DNA from: Eucommia ulmoides
Taxonomy: Eukaryota; Streptophyta; Magnoliopsida; Garryales; Eucommiaceae
NCBI GenBank assembly: GCA_016647705.1
Contig: CM028333.1
Coordinates: 7,037,616-7,101,615 of the forward strand
DNA length: 64,000 bases
Reading direction: 5' to 3'
This document shows, piece after piece, positions 9,808 through 21,722 of this stretch. Made by a program: the position numbers and the translations under genes. The notes beneath the pieces are model-generated. The model was given only the letters and a program-made list of their open reading frames with translations. It had not been told where the DNA came from and did no database searches. The stretch's first letter is position 1; each line of letters starts with the position of its first letter.

Positions 9808-12440
9808 TATGGAGACCACGGGGAATGAATGGGAAGATCGAAGACTTGGAAGAAGAAGGGTGTTGATCCTAAGATTTTGATGAACAAATAAATATTGATG
9901 TTTTTGGTAGAACAAACGATTTTATTAAGTGTTTCAGTTTATTAGTTCCAGTGATGTGATTATCATGAAGATATTGTGACAAAAGCTAAATTGATGCTAA
10001 AAACGATGACAAAGATGATGGATGTTAAGAGATTGAAGAATTTGAAGAACCTAGGGAAAAAACAACTTATGTTAAATTTTGACTCATAATGTATTCCGAT
10101 TAGTATCACACACAACGCAAAATATTTTTCAAAATTATGTGTGCTTTTATAGGATCATAATTAGTTAAATTATTTGCTCTTATGTGTAATTAAAAAAGAA
10201 ACATTGATAATTGATTAAAATTGGATTTAAGAATTTAGTGGAGCTAACCAAGAAAAGAAATCGATTAAAGAGGTGAAAACGTCGAAGAAAATAGATTAAA
10301 ATCGAATTAAGAAGCGATGTTCCAGCATGGTCGGTCGACTGGAGCTTAAAATATGAACTTGTTGAATCTCTCGGTCGACAAGTAGGTAGAGCTGAGCTTA
10401 AATGGTAAACTCTCTAAATTGGCCAGTCGACCTATGGCCAAAAGAAGAACTCTCTGAATCTCTAGGTTGACAAGTAAGTCGACCTATGAAACTCTCTGAA
10501 TCGACCAGTCGACAGGAGAAAAATCAACAGTCGACCGATGGGCGAGGAGATTTTAGTTTGGGCTACGTCCTGAATTGGGCGGTTGACCGATGAGTGTTGG
10601 TCGGTCAACCAACGGTCAGTTTTAGGATTTGAGATTTTGATGGTTTTGATCCAAAAAGTAGTCGTTTTATGGTTAAGATATGTGAGATATCTTTGGGATC
10701 TGATATATTTTGAGTTATTTAATTGATATTTTAATATCCCTATAGATATGGTCAAGTATTTTTTATATTTCTCAATTTAGTACATAAATTTTTTTCTATC
10801 TTATCTAATTGAGTTTAAGTAAAAGTTTGAGGGATTAAATTAAATGTTTTAAAAGATATAATTTAGTGAATTATACCAGGATTGAGTTTTAATGATATAT
10901 AGGGTCTGTTGGAGTAAATACTTATCATGATTTATGGGAACTAACCATTGGAGGACTTGTTTTATTCCCATATATATAGACCTGAGTTTTTTATTTTAGA
11001 TATATCCCAAGATATCAGATCAATCAGTTTTAAAGAGCTTTCTAAGAGTGTTCCTTCTGAAGTTTTGCGAGATTTATTCTTGAGAATTGTTCTTGGGAAA
11101 TTATTGTTCCGGTCACATACTTGAAGTTGCATTGTTAATCATTATTTATTCGGAGGATTCCTAGTGAGATCATTCCAAGTTATTTGCTATTAATTATTGC
11201 TTTCTATTATTATTTTTTCTTGGAATTTGATATTTGAAATTGTTTTTCGAATTTTTTAATTGAAAATTATTTTTTAAATAATTTCTTGAGAAAATTTGAT
11301 TACGTGCTAAAATTGTGTGCTACTCATTTTTGTTTAAAATCAAAATTTTAAATTCTCATTTTTTTACCACTAGTATCGGGACATTAATCGAATTTAAATT
11401 TATCTGGAGTGGTAGAAGTTTCGAGTGGGAAAATCACTTATCAATTTTGTAATTGATGAGTTGAGTGTCGGATTAGATACTATTGAGAGTGTCTAATCTT
11501 GGGTAGCTGGTTTCAATCTCTTCCGGTAAAGAGATTGAGGTTTTGATTTTTTTTTAGAGTATAAAAATATTAGGTTTTAATTCTGCCTTTATTGAATTAA
11601 TTTGAGTGATTTTGTAATGGTTCAATCTTTATCGGGTAAAAAGATATTTAGAGCGTTTTTGTGAGGTTTGATTCTTAACCTAAGCACAAAAAAATTAGGT
11701 TAATCTTTAGCCTGAGAAAAAGATAGGGTTATTCCTGAGCCTGTGAAAAGGAATTGTAAAGGTTAATTCTGAGCCTATGAAAAGAATCGTTTTGTAAAGG
11801 TTTGGTTCCTACCTAATTAAAGGGATCATAGTAATTAGTGGGTGCGGCTCTCCGTGGAGCTCGGAGGACTGGATTAGCCAAGAGTAGTTTGGTGAATTAG
11901 GATATATTGTGGTGTGCTACTTTATTTACTTTACTTATATATTATTGTTTGGTGTGCACCTAATTGATAATATATTTCCGCTGCTATAAAGAGATAATAA
12001 TTAATTTAGGATTAAAGTAATTATTTGAATTTTTGAAGTATTATTATCTAGATTAAATTTTATAACTACCTAATTCACCCCTTCTCTTGGGTAGCTCACT
12101 AGGCCAACAAAGGGATTTTTTGGTTAGACGCATAGGATTGACTAAGCATTTTATTCGAACAAACATAGAACCAGAATTGATGGTTTTGTGTCTATTACCA
12201 GTTCGTCCTCCTGAGTTGAGACTAAGCATTTGGAAGATGGAGTCAAACTAATGAGCTCGGATATTAATGAACTCTATAGAAGAATTATTTGTCAAAACAA
12301 TGCACTGACCGATCTATTAACGACCAGTAGATCTACGCCAAGAGAATTAGCGATGTGTCAGCTGGAGAAATTAGTACAAGAAGTCGTCAATACACTTCTT
12401 GATAATGGAATCCGCGAACAACCAATGAGGGACGGTCATG
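9808..12440 (+). pseudogene. rpoC1: Plastid rpoC1 fragment in nuclear DNA (NUPT), split by a solo LTR
   Basis: rpoC1 encodes the beta' subunit of plastid-encoded RNA polymerase. Joining 9808-9860 to 12115-12440 restores an rpoC1-like reading around GNEWEDRRLGRRR + DFLVRR, then [57 protein letters not shown]. The retrotransposon LTR at 9861-12109 sits exactly between the halves with a duplicated AAGGG. A one-base deletion near 12225 shifts the frame and a CTG triplet is inserted near 12362. The fragment stops at 12440, where a CACTA-like end begins. Only about 130 of several hundred codons are present, so it is a dead organelle-to-nucleus transfer. Sequence before 9808 (from about 9634) does not look like rpoC1. 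Confidence 0.92.
9861..12109 (+). mobile_element. SIRE/Maximus-type Copia solo LTR
   Basis: The unit runs from TGTTGATCCTAAG to GGCCAACA (2249 bp) and is flanked by perfect 5-bp target duplications AAGGG (9856-9860 and 12110-12114). Start, end and the internal phrases (FRAGMENT order: GTCGAC/GGTCGACC-rich block, CTCTTGGGTAGCTCACTAGG end) match the SIRE/Maximus lineage as I know it and the second copy at 51304-53851. There is no internal coding region, so it is a solo LTR left by LTR-LTR recombination. Confidence 0.88.
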
Positions 12441-13056
12441 CACTACAAGAAAAAAGGCTTTTTATCACAATTAAAAAACGTGATAAAAAGGTTTTTATCA
12501 CAGTTTTTTGTCCCAAAACAAATCATGATAGAATGGGGTGTGATTAAAAGTAGACTTTTTATCACAGTTAAAAACCGAGATGGTAGACTTTTTATTACAG
12601 TTAAAAACCGAGATGGTTAGCTCATCTAATATCTCAATTTTCATATGTAATTAAAAGGATCATATATATGTGATCAAAGTAAAAAACTGTGATTATTTAG
12701 ACAATATTTATCTTATTTTTGTATCAAACTGAGATGTTTATTCTATTTTCTTTCACATTTAAAAATCGTGCTCTTTAGTACTAAAACAATCATATTTAAA
12801 AACTGTGATTGTTCTCATATCTATATTAAAAAGAATTAATAATTTATCCCACTATTTTATAAAAAATTAAATCAAAATTAAAAATTAACTTAAAAATGAA
12901 TTTCATATTTCTTAAACAACTAAAATATTGATGACATAAAAATTTTACATCAACATGAAAAACACAATTAACATTGTTTTTCAATACAAAAATCATAACC
13001 TTGAATTTCTACAAGTATAAATGTCTAAAATGAAAAATTTCTATCAAGTATAAAAC
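12441..13056 (+). mobile_element. CACTA (En/Spm)-like terminus, truncated
   Basis: The sequence opens with CACTACAAGAAAAAAGG, the usual plant CACTA terminal inverted repeat, abutting the rpoC1 fragment. An 11-bp inverted repeat follows (CTTTTTATCAC 12458-12468, GTGATAAAAAG 12480-12490), then repeated TTTTATCACAGTTAAAAACC-like units to about 12800, as expected for subterminal repeats. No matching ...TTGTAGTG end and no transposase are present before the next element begins at about 13057, so the element is truncated or its other end is lost. Confidence 0.65.
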
Positions 13057-14628
13057 TAATGAGGGTATTTTTAGGTATCTCTGAGTCAGCACTTAGGACC
13101 CAGTACCCCCAAACTTAAAATTTTGCTAGTCTTCAAACAAAACACTCACACTAAAATAAAAAAACACAATTAAATTAACTAACACAAAAACTAAACACGA
13201 ATAAAAACACAAACTACCTAAACATAACAATATGCGAGTTTTGAATTCAACTATTGACCAAAGCATTTTTCCCTCAACAACCCCCAATCATATCGAGTTC
13301 AGAAGTAAAATGCACCATGTGATGTTCTAGAATTTCGATATTCAATAATGGTAAACGCCATTCTAGATCCTTTCAAAGTGTGTGTGCGAAACCCAATAAT
13401 ATAACTATCTAACAATCGGATTGGATTATCCATCAACGAAGCTCATGATTTAAACCAATAAGGATTAGGATTTCCATATACCTGAATGGGTTTCACTCTC
13501 TACTAATATAGGCTAAGCAGTTCATAAAGATCAAAAGGACTTGATTCGGATTGGAACATGGCTAAGGGTATATCGGAAATATAAAACAGGTTAGCGTCAT
13601 TAACTTAACGATACCCAAGGCACAGCACTTGGCACACAATCACACTTTAACCCCCAAAGATAATTTTGAAACAACTCTGAACATCTATTAAAAACGTTGT
13701 ACTCACTTGTCAAAAGAAATGGAAATTTAACTATATTTACATATGTTTTTTTTTTTCAACAACAACCATACCCCCAAACTTATTCGATTATTACAATTTC
13801 ACGAGTGTGGTTAAAATGAAAGAAAAATGACAACTGAGTACTCGAATATCGAACTAATCAAAAGTTCGCCATAAACCCAACCGCTCATTTCAAGTAGCAT
13901 ACATGAATGCTAACTTGATTCACTCAAATTATCCCTTGGGTTGAGTGATATAGGTTTGGAAAAAGTTCAATTGGTCAAGGTATTTGTTACGTGTTTCGAA
14001 TTGAAACGGCTAATTAGCTTCGACAAGATAACGAGGGATAAACATATAGCAATATAAGCTTTAAAAGCTCAAGCAAATAAAATGAATGTCTAAATCACAT
14101 CTCCTGAATTACCTCGCCTAAGATTTTGCCTTAAGTTTTCCCTAATCAGGTTCTAGAATCCTTAAAATTATCATGAATTTGGCTAATGGATAATCGACCC
14201 CAAATAAATTGAATAGCTATACATTGAGTTTACGTGTTCGTGCAAATTAGGATCCACAGTAACTTTTACCAAAACGACATATCAAGCACACAGAACACAC
14301 ATGAATGGGCATTACCCTTGATCTCGACAAACAACCAGGGGATAAAATCATCATTGGGTAATGGCCCGGATGAACGCAAAACTCAACACACAGCAACACA
14401 TCTACAAACAAAAACACATACTACACTAAACAACCATGCATACAATAAAATAAAACTATACAACAATAACAATTAAACATACTAAACATCACCCGCAAAC
14501 TTAAAACGGTCAGTGTTCACGATGACCCAATCATCGATCTCAATATTTAGCATGCATTATAGTAACAAAGAGAGCTTTGAACACGTACCGAATGAAGTCA
14601 GCGGTGATGGATTAATTTATTTGAAACC

Positions 14629-15420
14629 TTGGGTTGCGTCCCAAGAAACGCTTGGTTTATTGTCCTTGGCCTGACACAGAGAAAGACTCGTCAAAGAGCG
14701 GCTTCTGCCTATAGTAAGTGTCATACAACACTACATATAAGTCTTGATTTTGAATGCCCTCAAGCTTGGAGAGATTTGGATTTGATTGGCTCGAACTCTC
14801 AACAAGACTCTTCACCGTCTCATGTGCTCGGTTGGCATGAATGAACGTTGCAAAAGGTGGTGGAGGGTAATTGAGCCACATTGGATCCTCATAGATATGA
14901 TCGTCTTGGATCGGTGACGACATCAATAGTTAGATCTCAAATGGTGAAGAATCACAATCGTCGACCCACGCTTGGATTTTATCCTTAGTAGAATCATCAT
15001 AAAATGCACCCAAGTTCCTCCCACTCACATTTGGTTCCTCATGGTGGCTTTCATATTTGGATGTAACATATGTGTTTCTCAGTGCCACCGCATCTGACTC
15101 GGTCTTATTGAAGCAAATGAGCTGACCGATTTAAGTCTCAAGAGACTTTACAGTCTAATCAATTTCAACACAAGTCGTCTCAACAGTGTCAAGACGAACC
15201 TCATGCTCATTGAGACGACCATTCTTCTTCCTCCAGAAAACCTGAGTCTCCCTCATAAATTCAGCGAACATTTCTTCCAAAGTGGGAGAACACTCATTCT
15301 GTTGGTCCGGGATGTCAATCAATGGCACCAAAATGGTAGAATTACCCCCCAAGCTTTGGTAGCTTGTTGAGTAACTCCAACGCTGATAATCAAACTCTGC
15401 CATATCTTCCAACAATTGAT
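14629..15420 (-). pseudogene. Decayed gag-like region of the nested element
   Basis: Minus-strand frames carry MLEDMAEFDYQRWSY, MFAEFMRETQVFWRKK, a broken ETQIGQL-like motif near 15130 and MWLNYPPPPFATFIHANRAH near 14870. These are typical of the C-terminal part of Athila/Tat-type gag polyproteins (retrotransposon structural protein). In-frame stops occur, for example in the SLET-stop-IGQL stretch. No protease or polymerase follows. I infer a non-autonomous or deleted element. Confidence 0.6.
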
Positions 15421-15783
15421 AGGTTTCACCTACGTTAGTTGGTCGAATGAGGTTGTACCGTTTCCTCCTTCAACCGAATTTCTTGTTGCAGCTAGTAACC
15501 CATCAAGAAAATTCAGTAGTTGACACTCCCTCAGGAAACGATGGTTTGGAAACCAGATGAGAAACTCCTTATATCGATCCCAAACATAATAAAATAGCTT
15601 GGAATCTCGTTAAAAGAAATACAATAGCACTTGTTGATCTAACATCCTCAAGTACATTGCAAGGAAAACAAAACTACAAACAAAAATTATAAACAAAATG
15701 CATGCCTATATTAAAATCAAGTTATTTACTCACAATATCAACAACAATCTAAAATCCAATCCCCGGCAACGGCACCAAAAACT

Positions 15784-17131
15784 TGGTAGCAGAATATTAC
15801 GTCGTTACTTTCACCGCAAGTGTACGGGTCAAGCTTTATAGAATAGTGAATGCAAAGGATTGTCGTATCTACAAGGATTGAATTAGATGGTCGTTGAGTA
15901 CCGCGATTGTCATAACATAATTTTATCTAGGCGACTAAAATTTAATTTTTGTTAATAAAATAATATACCAAACTAATTAACCTAATATACTAATATTTAC
16001 ATTTAAGGGAGTAAATTGTCTAGGGATTGACTTTGTTCATTTAAACGTATTCGATTCAATCTAGTTTACATTAACGGCATTCACATTATTTAACAATCTA
16101 GGTATCGAAATCTCACTCACTACCTCTCCTAAGTGTAAAGTGAATGAATATGTGACTTCGCGTTAACGTCAAAGTCCCCCTTGAGTGTCTATACGACACT
16201 TGGTCACATGAGTCTCTCCCCAACCTCAGGAATTACATACTTTCTAATGCCCTCCCGAGTCATTAGATTGTCACGTTGTGTTCAAACCCTAGTCCGAATC
16301 CGGGGTTACCTCTCCCGAGTATCAAACCCCGTATTCTCAAAATAAACCCTAATACCATAACAAGCATATTAAGATTATAATAAAATAGTAAACACAATCG
16401 GATAAAGATAAACAACCGATAACGAAACAAAGATTCAACCAAACAACGCTTTTATAAACAAATTGTTCCCTAGACAATATACGTTTAGTTTCTCATGTCC
16501 ATAACCACATATACAACAATATACAAGCTAAACTATACAAAACTATCAACCAAACTAAGAAATAAAGAGAGAAATAAGAAGACTAGCCGTTATCCAAAGA
16601 ACCGACGCTATAACCGTTCCGAGAATATTTCCTCTTCTTAGCTTTGTGATCTTCTCTTGGTTGATAGATTTTGGAGCTCCCAAAAACCTTCCAAAAACAA
16701 TAAAATATCAATAAAATATCCTAAAAGAGGTGTGGGAAAAGAGGTGTTATAATGGGATCTCAAAATATCAATAAAATATCCTAAAAGATATGGTGTCGGA
16801 CTGCTGCAGCGGTGGGGAAGTCAACAGCCTTTTCTGACTGGTGACCACTGTAGCGGTGGAAAAATAGCAACTCTTTATATTTTGATCGCTGTAGCGGTGG
16901 TTTCACCACTGCAGCGGTAGAGTTGCAGATGCTAGAATGACTTTTTTGCACTTTTTCCACCATTCTTCTACCGACTTGCTCGTTTATGGACCGTTTTCGT
17001 ATCTTTTCGCCCCAAACACCTGATTTATACATAAATAAATAAAAATATATTAAAACATATTAAAACACTATAATAATACTCGAAAACTACCAAAACAAAC
17101 TTGGAAATAAATAGACAAATTACATCTATCA
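15784..17131 (-). repeat. 5' LTR of the nested gypsy element
   Basis: Plus-strand limits are TGGTAGCAGAATATT... and ...ACATCTATCA (1348 bp). The minus-strand end CTACCA is followed by AGTTTT and the primer-binding site. Its outer edge abuts the CCCAT flank. Boundaries rest on TG/CA ends and the adjacent primer site, since no second LTR is available for comparison. Confidence 0.7.
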
Positions 17132-17857
17132 CCCATCCACGTGTCTATCCTCGTAGTGACGGGGACGCATTCCGAAATCCACAATACCAAGCTGGAGCAT
17201 ATGCCGACTACGGCTCCTCCTTGGAATCTCATTTGCACCGAGGGAGAAGCGAGGAGCCTCGCAGGGACGTGCTGCTCTGAGCTCTGTGTCGTGCCTTGGA
17301 CGATCAATTTCAGGAACTCAACCGTTCACCTTGATCGGCTTTCCCTCCTAGCTTGTTTCTTCTCTAGGACTCCATATATTTCTACTCTTATCCACTAGCT
17401 CACTGATGCAAGCCTGACAAAGGCCCGCGGACTTCACCAAATAGGCCCAAAAGCCCAAGCCCAACGATTATCTCCTAAACACCTCGGATTATCGACTAAA
17501 CACAAGATTTCAACCAATTATCCTTGTTTAGGACCAACTAATTATCTTCAACTCCTATATATATATCGGAGGTTGTGCAAGCATGAGGTACGCTTGAATA
17601 CACTTTACATTACGTCTGAGTTAGATTTGTTTACTTACTGCATTATTGTACTTTTTCTCTCTGAGCACTGATTATCATGCAGGAGAGGCTTCACCTAGAT
17701 AAATCTCGATCTGAGCCTTCTGCAGGAACACTCCATGAGGAGTAAGACTCTGGACACAACAGGTCAGTCCCTATAGGACCTAGCATATCTCATCCAAAAA
17801 CTTTTCACCCGACGACTCCACCTCGGCAAGAGGACCCACCCGTTATCTGCCTGGCCA

Positions 17858-18960
17858 ACATGGAAGCCCGTCTCCAGGAGGTACAAGGAGGCCGGGTAGG
17901 ACCGAGTATTATTTCGGAGGTGAATTCTCCTTTTGTGGATAAGGTTCTAGAAGAAGTAGTACCGAGGCACTTCACCCAACCCTAGATGAGTTTGTACGAT
18001 GGGACATCAGATCCCGTTGACCACCTGTCTATGTTCAAGTCTTATATGGACATGCAAGTGGTCACTGTAGCTTTGCGATGTAGATCCTTTCCCATCACCC
18101 TCACAGGTGCAGCAAGAACGTGGTTCCAGAGTTTGAGGCCAGCGTCTATCTCCACCTTTAGGGAACTCGAGCAGTTGTTCCTGGATTGTTTCAGCTGCTC
18201 CCGGTAGAGGCCGAGGACTGTGGCTCATATCCTCACTCTTTGGCAAGAGCCCACTGAATCTTTGGGAGATTACGTTAAGTATTTCAATCGAGAAGCAAAT
18301 ATGTGGGTCGAGCTTCCTGAGGCTGTTGCATTGAATGCCTTTGTTGACGGGCTCCAGTATCAAAGATTGTCTTACGAACTCTGTGCCAACTCTGATCCCA
18401 CTCTCGATCAAGCTCTAGACCGTTGGACTAGATTCCATAGTGTTGACCTCCGTGCTACAACCAGGAGAGAGCAGGAAAGAGCAAACAAGCCGAGAGAACC
18501 AAGGAATTGAGGTTCAAATCAAGCCCGAAGCTTGAGAAGATTACGAACTGAAGGGAGGTTCAAACCCCTGCCCAGAGACAAGAGCCTACTTCCTCCTCCA
18601 AGGCGTCACCAACTAGAGTTCACCAGGCTCACGGCCTTGGTGGCCATCGTCTTTGCAGAAAACTTAGGGCAAGACTTATTTCCTCTTTCGCAGTCCCTAA
18701 GGGGAAGGCCTATCGAGATATCGATGACCCAATACTGTGAGTTCCACCAAGATCAAGGTCACTCCACAAAGAACTATTTCCAGCTCCGGCAGGAGATTGA
18801 AACTCTTGTCCGAAATGGCTATCTCTAGAACTACGTCCAAAAAAGAAATCAAGAGAATCCTGATGGGAATGAGCCACAGGGAGAGCCTTGAGCCCAGAAA
18901 AGAAGGAGGAACCACAACTGTCCACCGCCTCGGGTAGCGGAGGCTGAGGAAGATTACCAA
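17858..18960 (+). pseudogene. gag pseudogene of Tat-like copy 1
   Basis: Encodes a retrotransposon gag capsid region (PF03732 type): NSPFVDKVLEE, DPVDHLSMFKSYMDMQV, FPITLTGAARTWFQSL, ESLGDYVKYFNREAN, and a knuckle-like YCEFHQDQGHSTKNYFQLR. It is interrupted by stops, for example after FTQP near 17982, after FSCSR near 18208, after PREPRN near 18508 and near 18827. In the knuckle the third ligand Cys is replaced (KNYF where copy 2 has EHCF). It is a clear counterpart of the gag at 61016-62008. Confidence 0.88.
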
Positions 18961-18995
18961 CTCGTGGATGGTGAAACAACCTCATCCACAGCAGA

Positions 18996-19261
18996 TTTAG
19001 CTCCGGAGACGTACAGAGTCACTAGGATCACTCCTCATTTTGCCCGCAGTATTCTTCCACAAGTCCATTATAATCCGTTGCATCATGTTGGCCACAGAAT
19101 GTCTTCCATGACCGGACTAACCACCAGTCTGTTTGCGACATCAGCAAACCCCATTTGCTACCACTTTAAACCCCGTTTGGAAATCCCCCACGATAATCAG
19201 TCGCCTCTGGTTATATTTCAACACGGGGCATATGATGTTTTCCTGAAATCCCATGTCCCAA
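18996..19261. other. Junction region, nothing recognised
   Basis: Similarity to the Tat element stops at about 18995. The following bases up to the tandem repeat encode nothing I recognise. Probably 3'-truncated or rearranged transposon sequence. Confidence 0.3.
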
Positions 19262-19770
19262 ATCAGGCATCTCTGCGTACCTGATTTAAAACCGCTCCCG
19301 GTCTATTCATTGTCCTCCAACAATTTGGTCCAACACCTCCTCGTTTCTCCAACAACGTAAGATGCCCGTTTGCAAATCAGCATCGCATAGCCGATTTTAG
19401 ATCACTACAGGTTTGTCCGTTGTCATCCAACAACTTAGTGTCCACGAGCGCTCCACGACTTGGTCCAATGCCTCCTCGTTTGCAAATCATCATCTCATAA
19501 CCGATTTCAGACCGCTCCCGGTTTGTCCGTTGTCCTCCAACAACGTAGTGTCAACGTGCGCCTAACAACTTGGTCCAACGCCTCACTCGTTCCTCCAACG
19601 ATGTGGGACACCCGTGTGCAAATTAGAGTTACATAGCCGATTTCAGACCACTCTTTGTCTGTTCGTTGTCCTCTGACAACGTAATGTCGACGCACCTTCA
19701 ACAACTTGGTCCAACGACTCGCCGTTCTTCCAACGATGTGGGTCATTCATGCACCGATGCATAAGCCACT
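19262..19770 (-). repeat. Tandem repeat, about 110-136-bp units
   Basis: Four units are anchored by CCGATTTCAGACC-like phrases near 19281, 19391, 19501 and 19637. Each also contains TTGTC.TCCAACAAC and CAACTTGGTCCAACGCCTC. The same CAACAACTTGGTCCAACGCC phrase returns once near 20708. The block is GC-richer than its surroundings. It lies just inside the primer-site end of the element at 19780, in the internal untranslated position. Confidence 0.8.
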
Positions 19771-19779
19771 CGTAGCCCT

Positions 19780-21016
19780 GCTCTGATACCCACTATCACA
19801 GGGTTAAATTTTTATCGCAAAAATCATAACCGTGTGATGGTCTAGTTACACCGACAACTAGCAGCCCCATGAATGTACTACCACGCAACGAAAATACACC
19901 GACTGTCTGTAAACACACAAACATTCCTGCAACATAATACAATGAGTATACACCGAAATAATACTGAAAACACACCCACGCAATGGCACACTAACGTTTA
20001 TGGAAAAGCCTAACCTTGTATTATTTAACTCGGGTTACAAGGAACCAATTTACAACACTTGGTCTAATTTCTGCCACTATACATTTACTAAGTAAAAAAC
20101 AGACCATAACATGTCAATTTATAGGAGAAGACAACAATTGACAGCCCCAACTGCCTAGGCAGACAACCAACATCTGTCCCGAAACGTGTTAGCACAACAT
20201 GAGTTAGTTTTCCTATCTGAAAACTAACCAAAACCGTCCAAAAACTAACTTAGACTTTCTAGTAACCACCAGTCTATCAGCTCACCATGAGTTTAACTTT
20301 CTTCCAGCATTTTTGCACTGTACCAACAGCCTACCTCATTGCCATCTCGTCCCATAGTCAGCCGACGTTCTCTAACGTCTTGCCATGCCGCCTGCATGGC
20401 TAGAACGTGTCGTTGCGCCCACGTTCTATCTTGTTGCATCGTTGTGCCCAACGACGTTCCAACGCTGTATGCATTTTCTGCACCAAAATGCACTGTCGAT
20501 CCCAACAGTCTATTATACGCCACACATAACTCTGTCCACAATATAGCGTTACGCCTATGTTGCACCGTTTTTCCTTGGTACCGCACCAAGGTCTTCCGTT
20601 GGTCCCATGACTTCCCATGAAAACCCCAATTCCATCATCATCTGCCAACGCCGCCAACATACGTCCACGTTGCCCAACAACACATCGTTTTGCCAACGCT
20701 TGCCCAACAACTTGGTCCAACGCCTCCTCGCTCGTCCAACGCATGTTGCCGCTTCTTGGCCCTTGTTGCCTTGGCCGCGTGCCAAGGTCTTACTCATTGT
20801 CATGCACCCACATAGTACCGATCCTAGCATTGCGTCTAGGATCGCCCAACACAACGCCAATACCCGCTGATGTTGTGCCACAACGCTGCCCACCGACTAG
20901 CACTTGGTTGGTGTCATCCTTGCCAATGAACCCATTCGTGCCGCATGCACTGTGTCTAGTAGCAAAGTGCACCAAGTTGGTGCTGTTTGGTCGTCCAGCG
21001 TCGTTAGGGGCTAACA
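19780..21016 (-). mobile_element. Probable LTR with tRNA-Met primer site
   Basis: On the minus strand, TGGGTATCAGAGC (19792-19780) matches the usual TGGTATCAGAGC initiator-Met primer site with one extra G. The sequence beyond it (about 19793-21016) would be the 5' LTR, with TGTTAGCCCC at the outer end (21016). No second LTR was found, and the inner end does not read cleanly as CA, so limits are approximate. Open frames inside (for example 20400-20744, 20617-21027) are low-complexity Ala/Cys/Thr-rich and not recognisable. Confidence 0.5.
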
Positions 21017-21039
21017 ATTTTCCATGAAGCTTTGACTCT

Positions 21040-21574
21040 AAACAGAAGAACTTTATAGCCTATTTGCTTACCCCAAGAGTTTAATAATTAGAGCATCTTG
21101 CCATTTTTTCCTGATAATATCGAACATATGGTCAGGCACTTGAAAAATAGGGAACATACCTTGGTTTGACGAGCCTGAAAGATCCTCAAGGTAGTAGGTG
21201 GAAACCATCACTGGATCTTCTTCCGGATCGAAGTAGAGTTATTCGATCTTGTTTTTTCCACCATCGTTAACTCCTTTCAGAGCATCAAGGAATGATTTTT
21301 GCTTCATATTCATCGATTCTTTATCATTCAAAGGCTTAGTATTGTTTTCCCCTTCCTTAGGATCCAGCAAATCAGAATTATCTTTGGGAAATTCCTCATG
21401 TATAATCATAACTTTCTCCACTTCAATTGAGGTATGAGTATTCATCAAATCCATCTCCATCTCACTCCGAGCAAGACAATCTTCCTCCTTTTTTGAAGGT
21501 GCGTTGAGCAACGCTTCAGTTTCACGCAGAAAGGGAGGGGTCATATTAGGGTTTCTAGAAAGAGAAACTCTCAA
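21040..21574 (-). pseudogene. DUF4283/LINE-associated ORF remnant
   Basis: A minus-strand frame from 21574 to 21239 is hydrophilic and continues, past a TAA, into YFDPEEDPVMV and FPIFQVPDHMFDIIRKKWQD ALIIKLLG, then another stop. The WQDALIIKLLG phrase is characteristic of the DUF4283 domain found at the start of plant LINE-type polyproteins. No reverse transcriptase follows. Stops and small size make it a remnant. Confidence 0.6.
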
Positions 21575-21722
21575 CTTTTTTCGAAAAACTTCTTTGTTAG
21601 ATTTATCCTATATCGAATATAGAAAAAGATAGAAGTCAAGTTACAAGTGTGAGAGAAAGTCTCACACTTATAACTTGACCACTAGCCTAAGATCACTCTA
21701 CATATTTGACCAGCATATATGA

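Larger units (their letters stand above)
13104..17131 (-). mobile_element. Nested gypsy element with a single LTR
   Basis: Read on the minus strand: LTR 17131-15784, then a TGGTGCCGTTGCCGGGGATT-type primer site (about 15780-15762, the Athila/Tat kind), a decayed gag-like region, and an end at 13104 in AAGTTTGGGGGTA, which has the form of a polypurine tract. The flanks are CCCAG (13099-13103) and CCCAT (17132-17136). Removing the insert rejoins the host LTR exactly as in copy 2. No 3' LTR lies between the tract and the flank. Most of the low-coordinate interior (13104-14600) has no coding sequence. Confidence 0.78.
13057..18995 (+). mobile_element. Truncated Tat-like Ty3/gypsy element, copy 1
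   Basis: This is a partial copy of the element at 59818 onward. LTR sequence begins at 13057 (TAATGAGGGTATTTTTAGG against TGATGAGGGTATTTTTGGG), stops at 13103, and resumes at about 17132-17849 after a nested insertion. From there it jumps directly into gag. Compared with copy 2, the LTR end, primer-binding site and gag N-terminus (about 740 bp, copy 2 coordinates 60570-61312) are deleted. Similarity to copy 2 ends near 18995, so protease and reverse transcriptase are missing. Confidence 0.85.

Noticed and set aside
12230..12547. 105-codon plus-strand frame as a gene
   Set aside because: It is a plastid rpoC1 fragment running into a CACTA-like end, with no start context of its own.
20339..21027. 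Long frames on both strands at about 20.3-21.0 kb
   Set aside because: Overlapping frames in all directions, GC-richer LTR-like sequence and no conserved motif.
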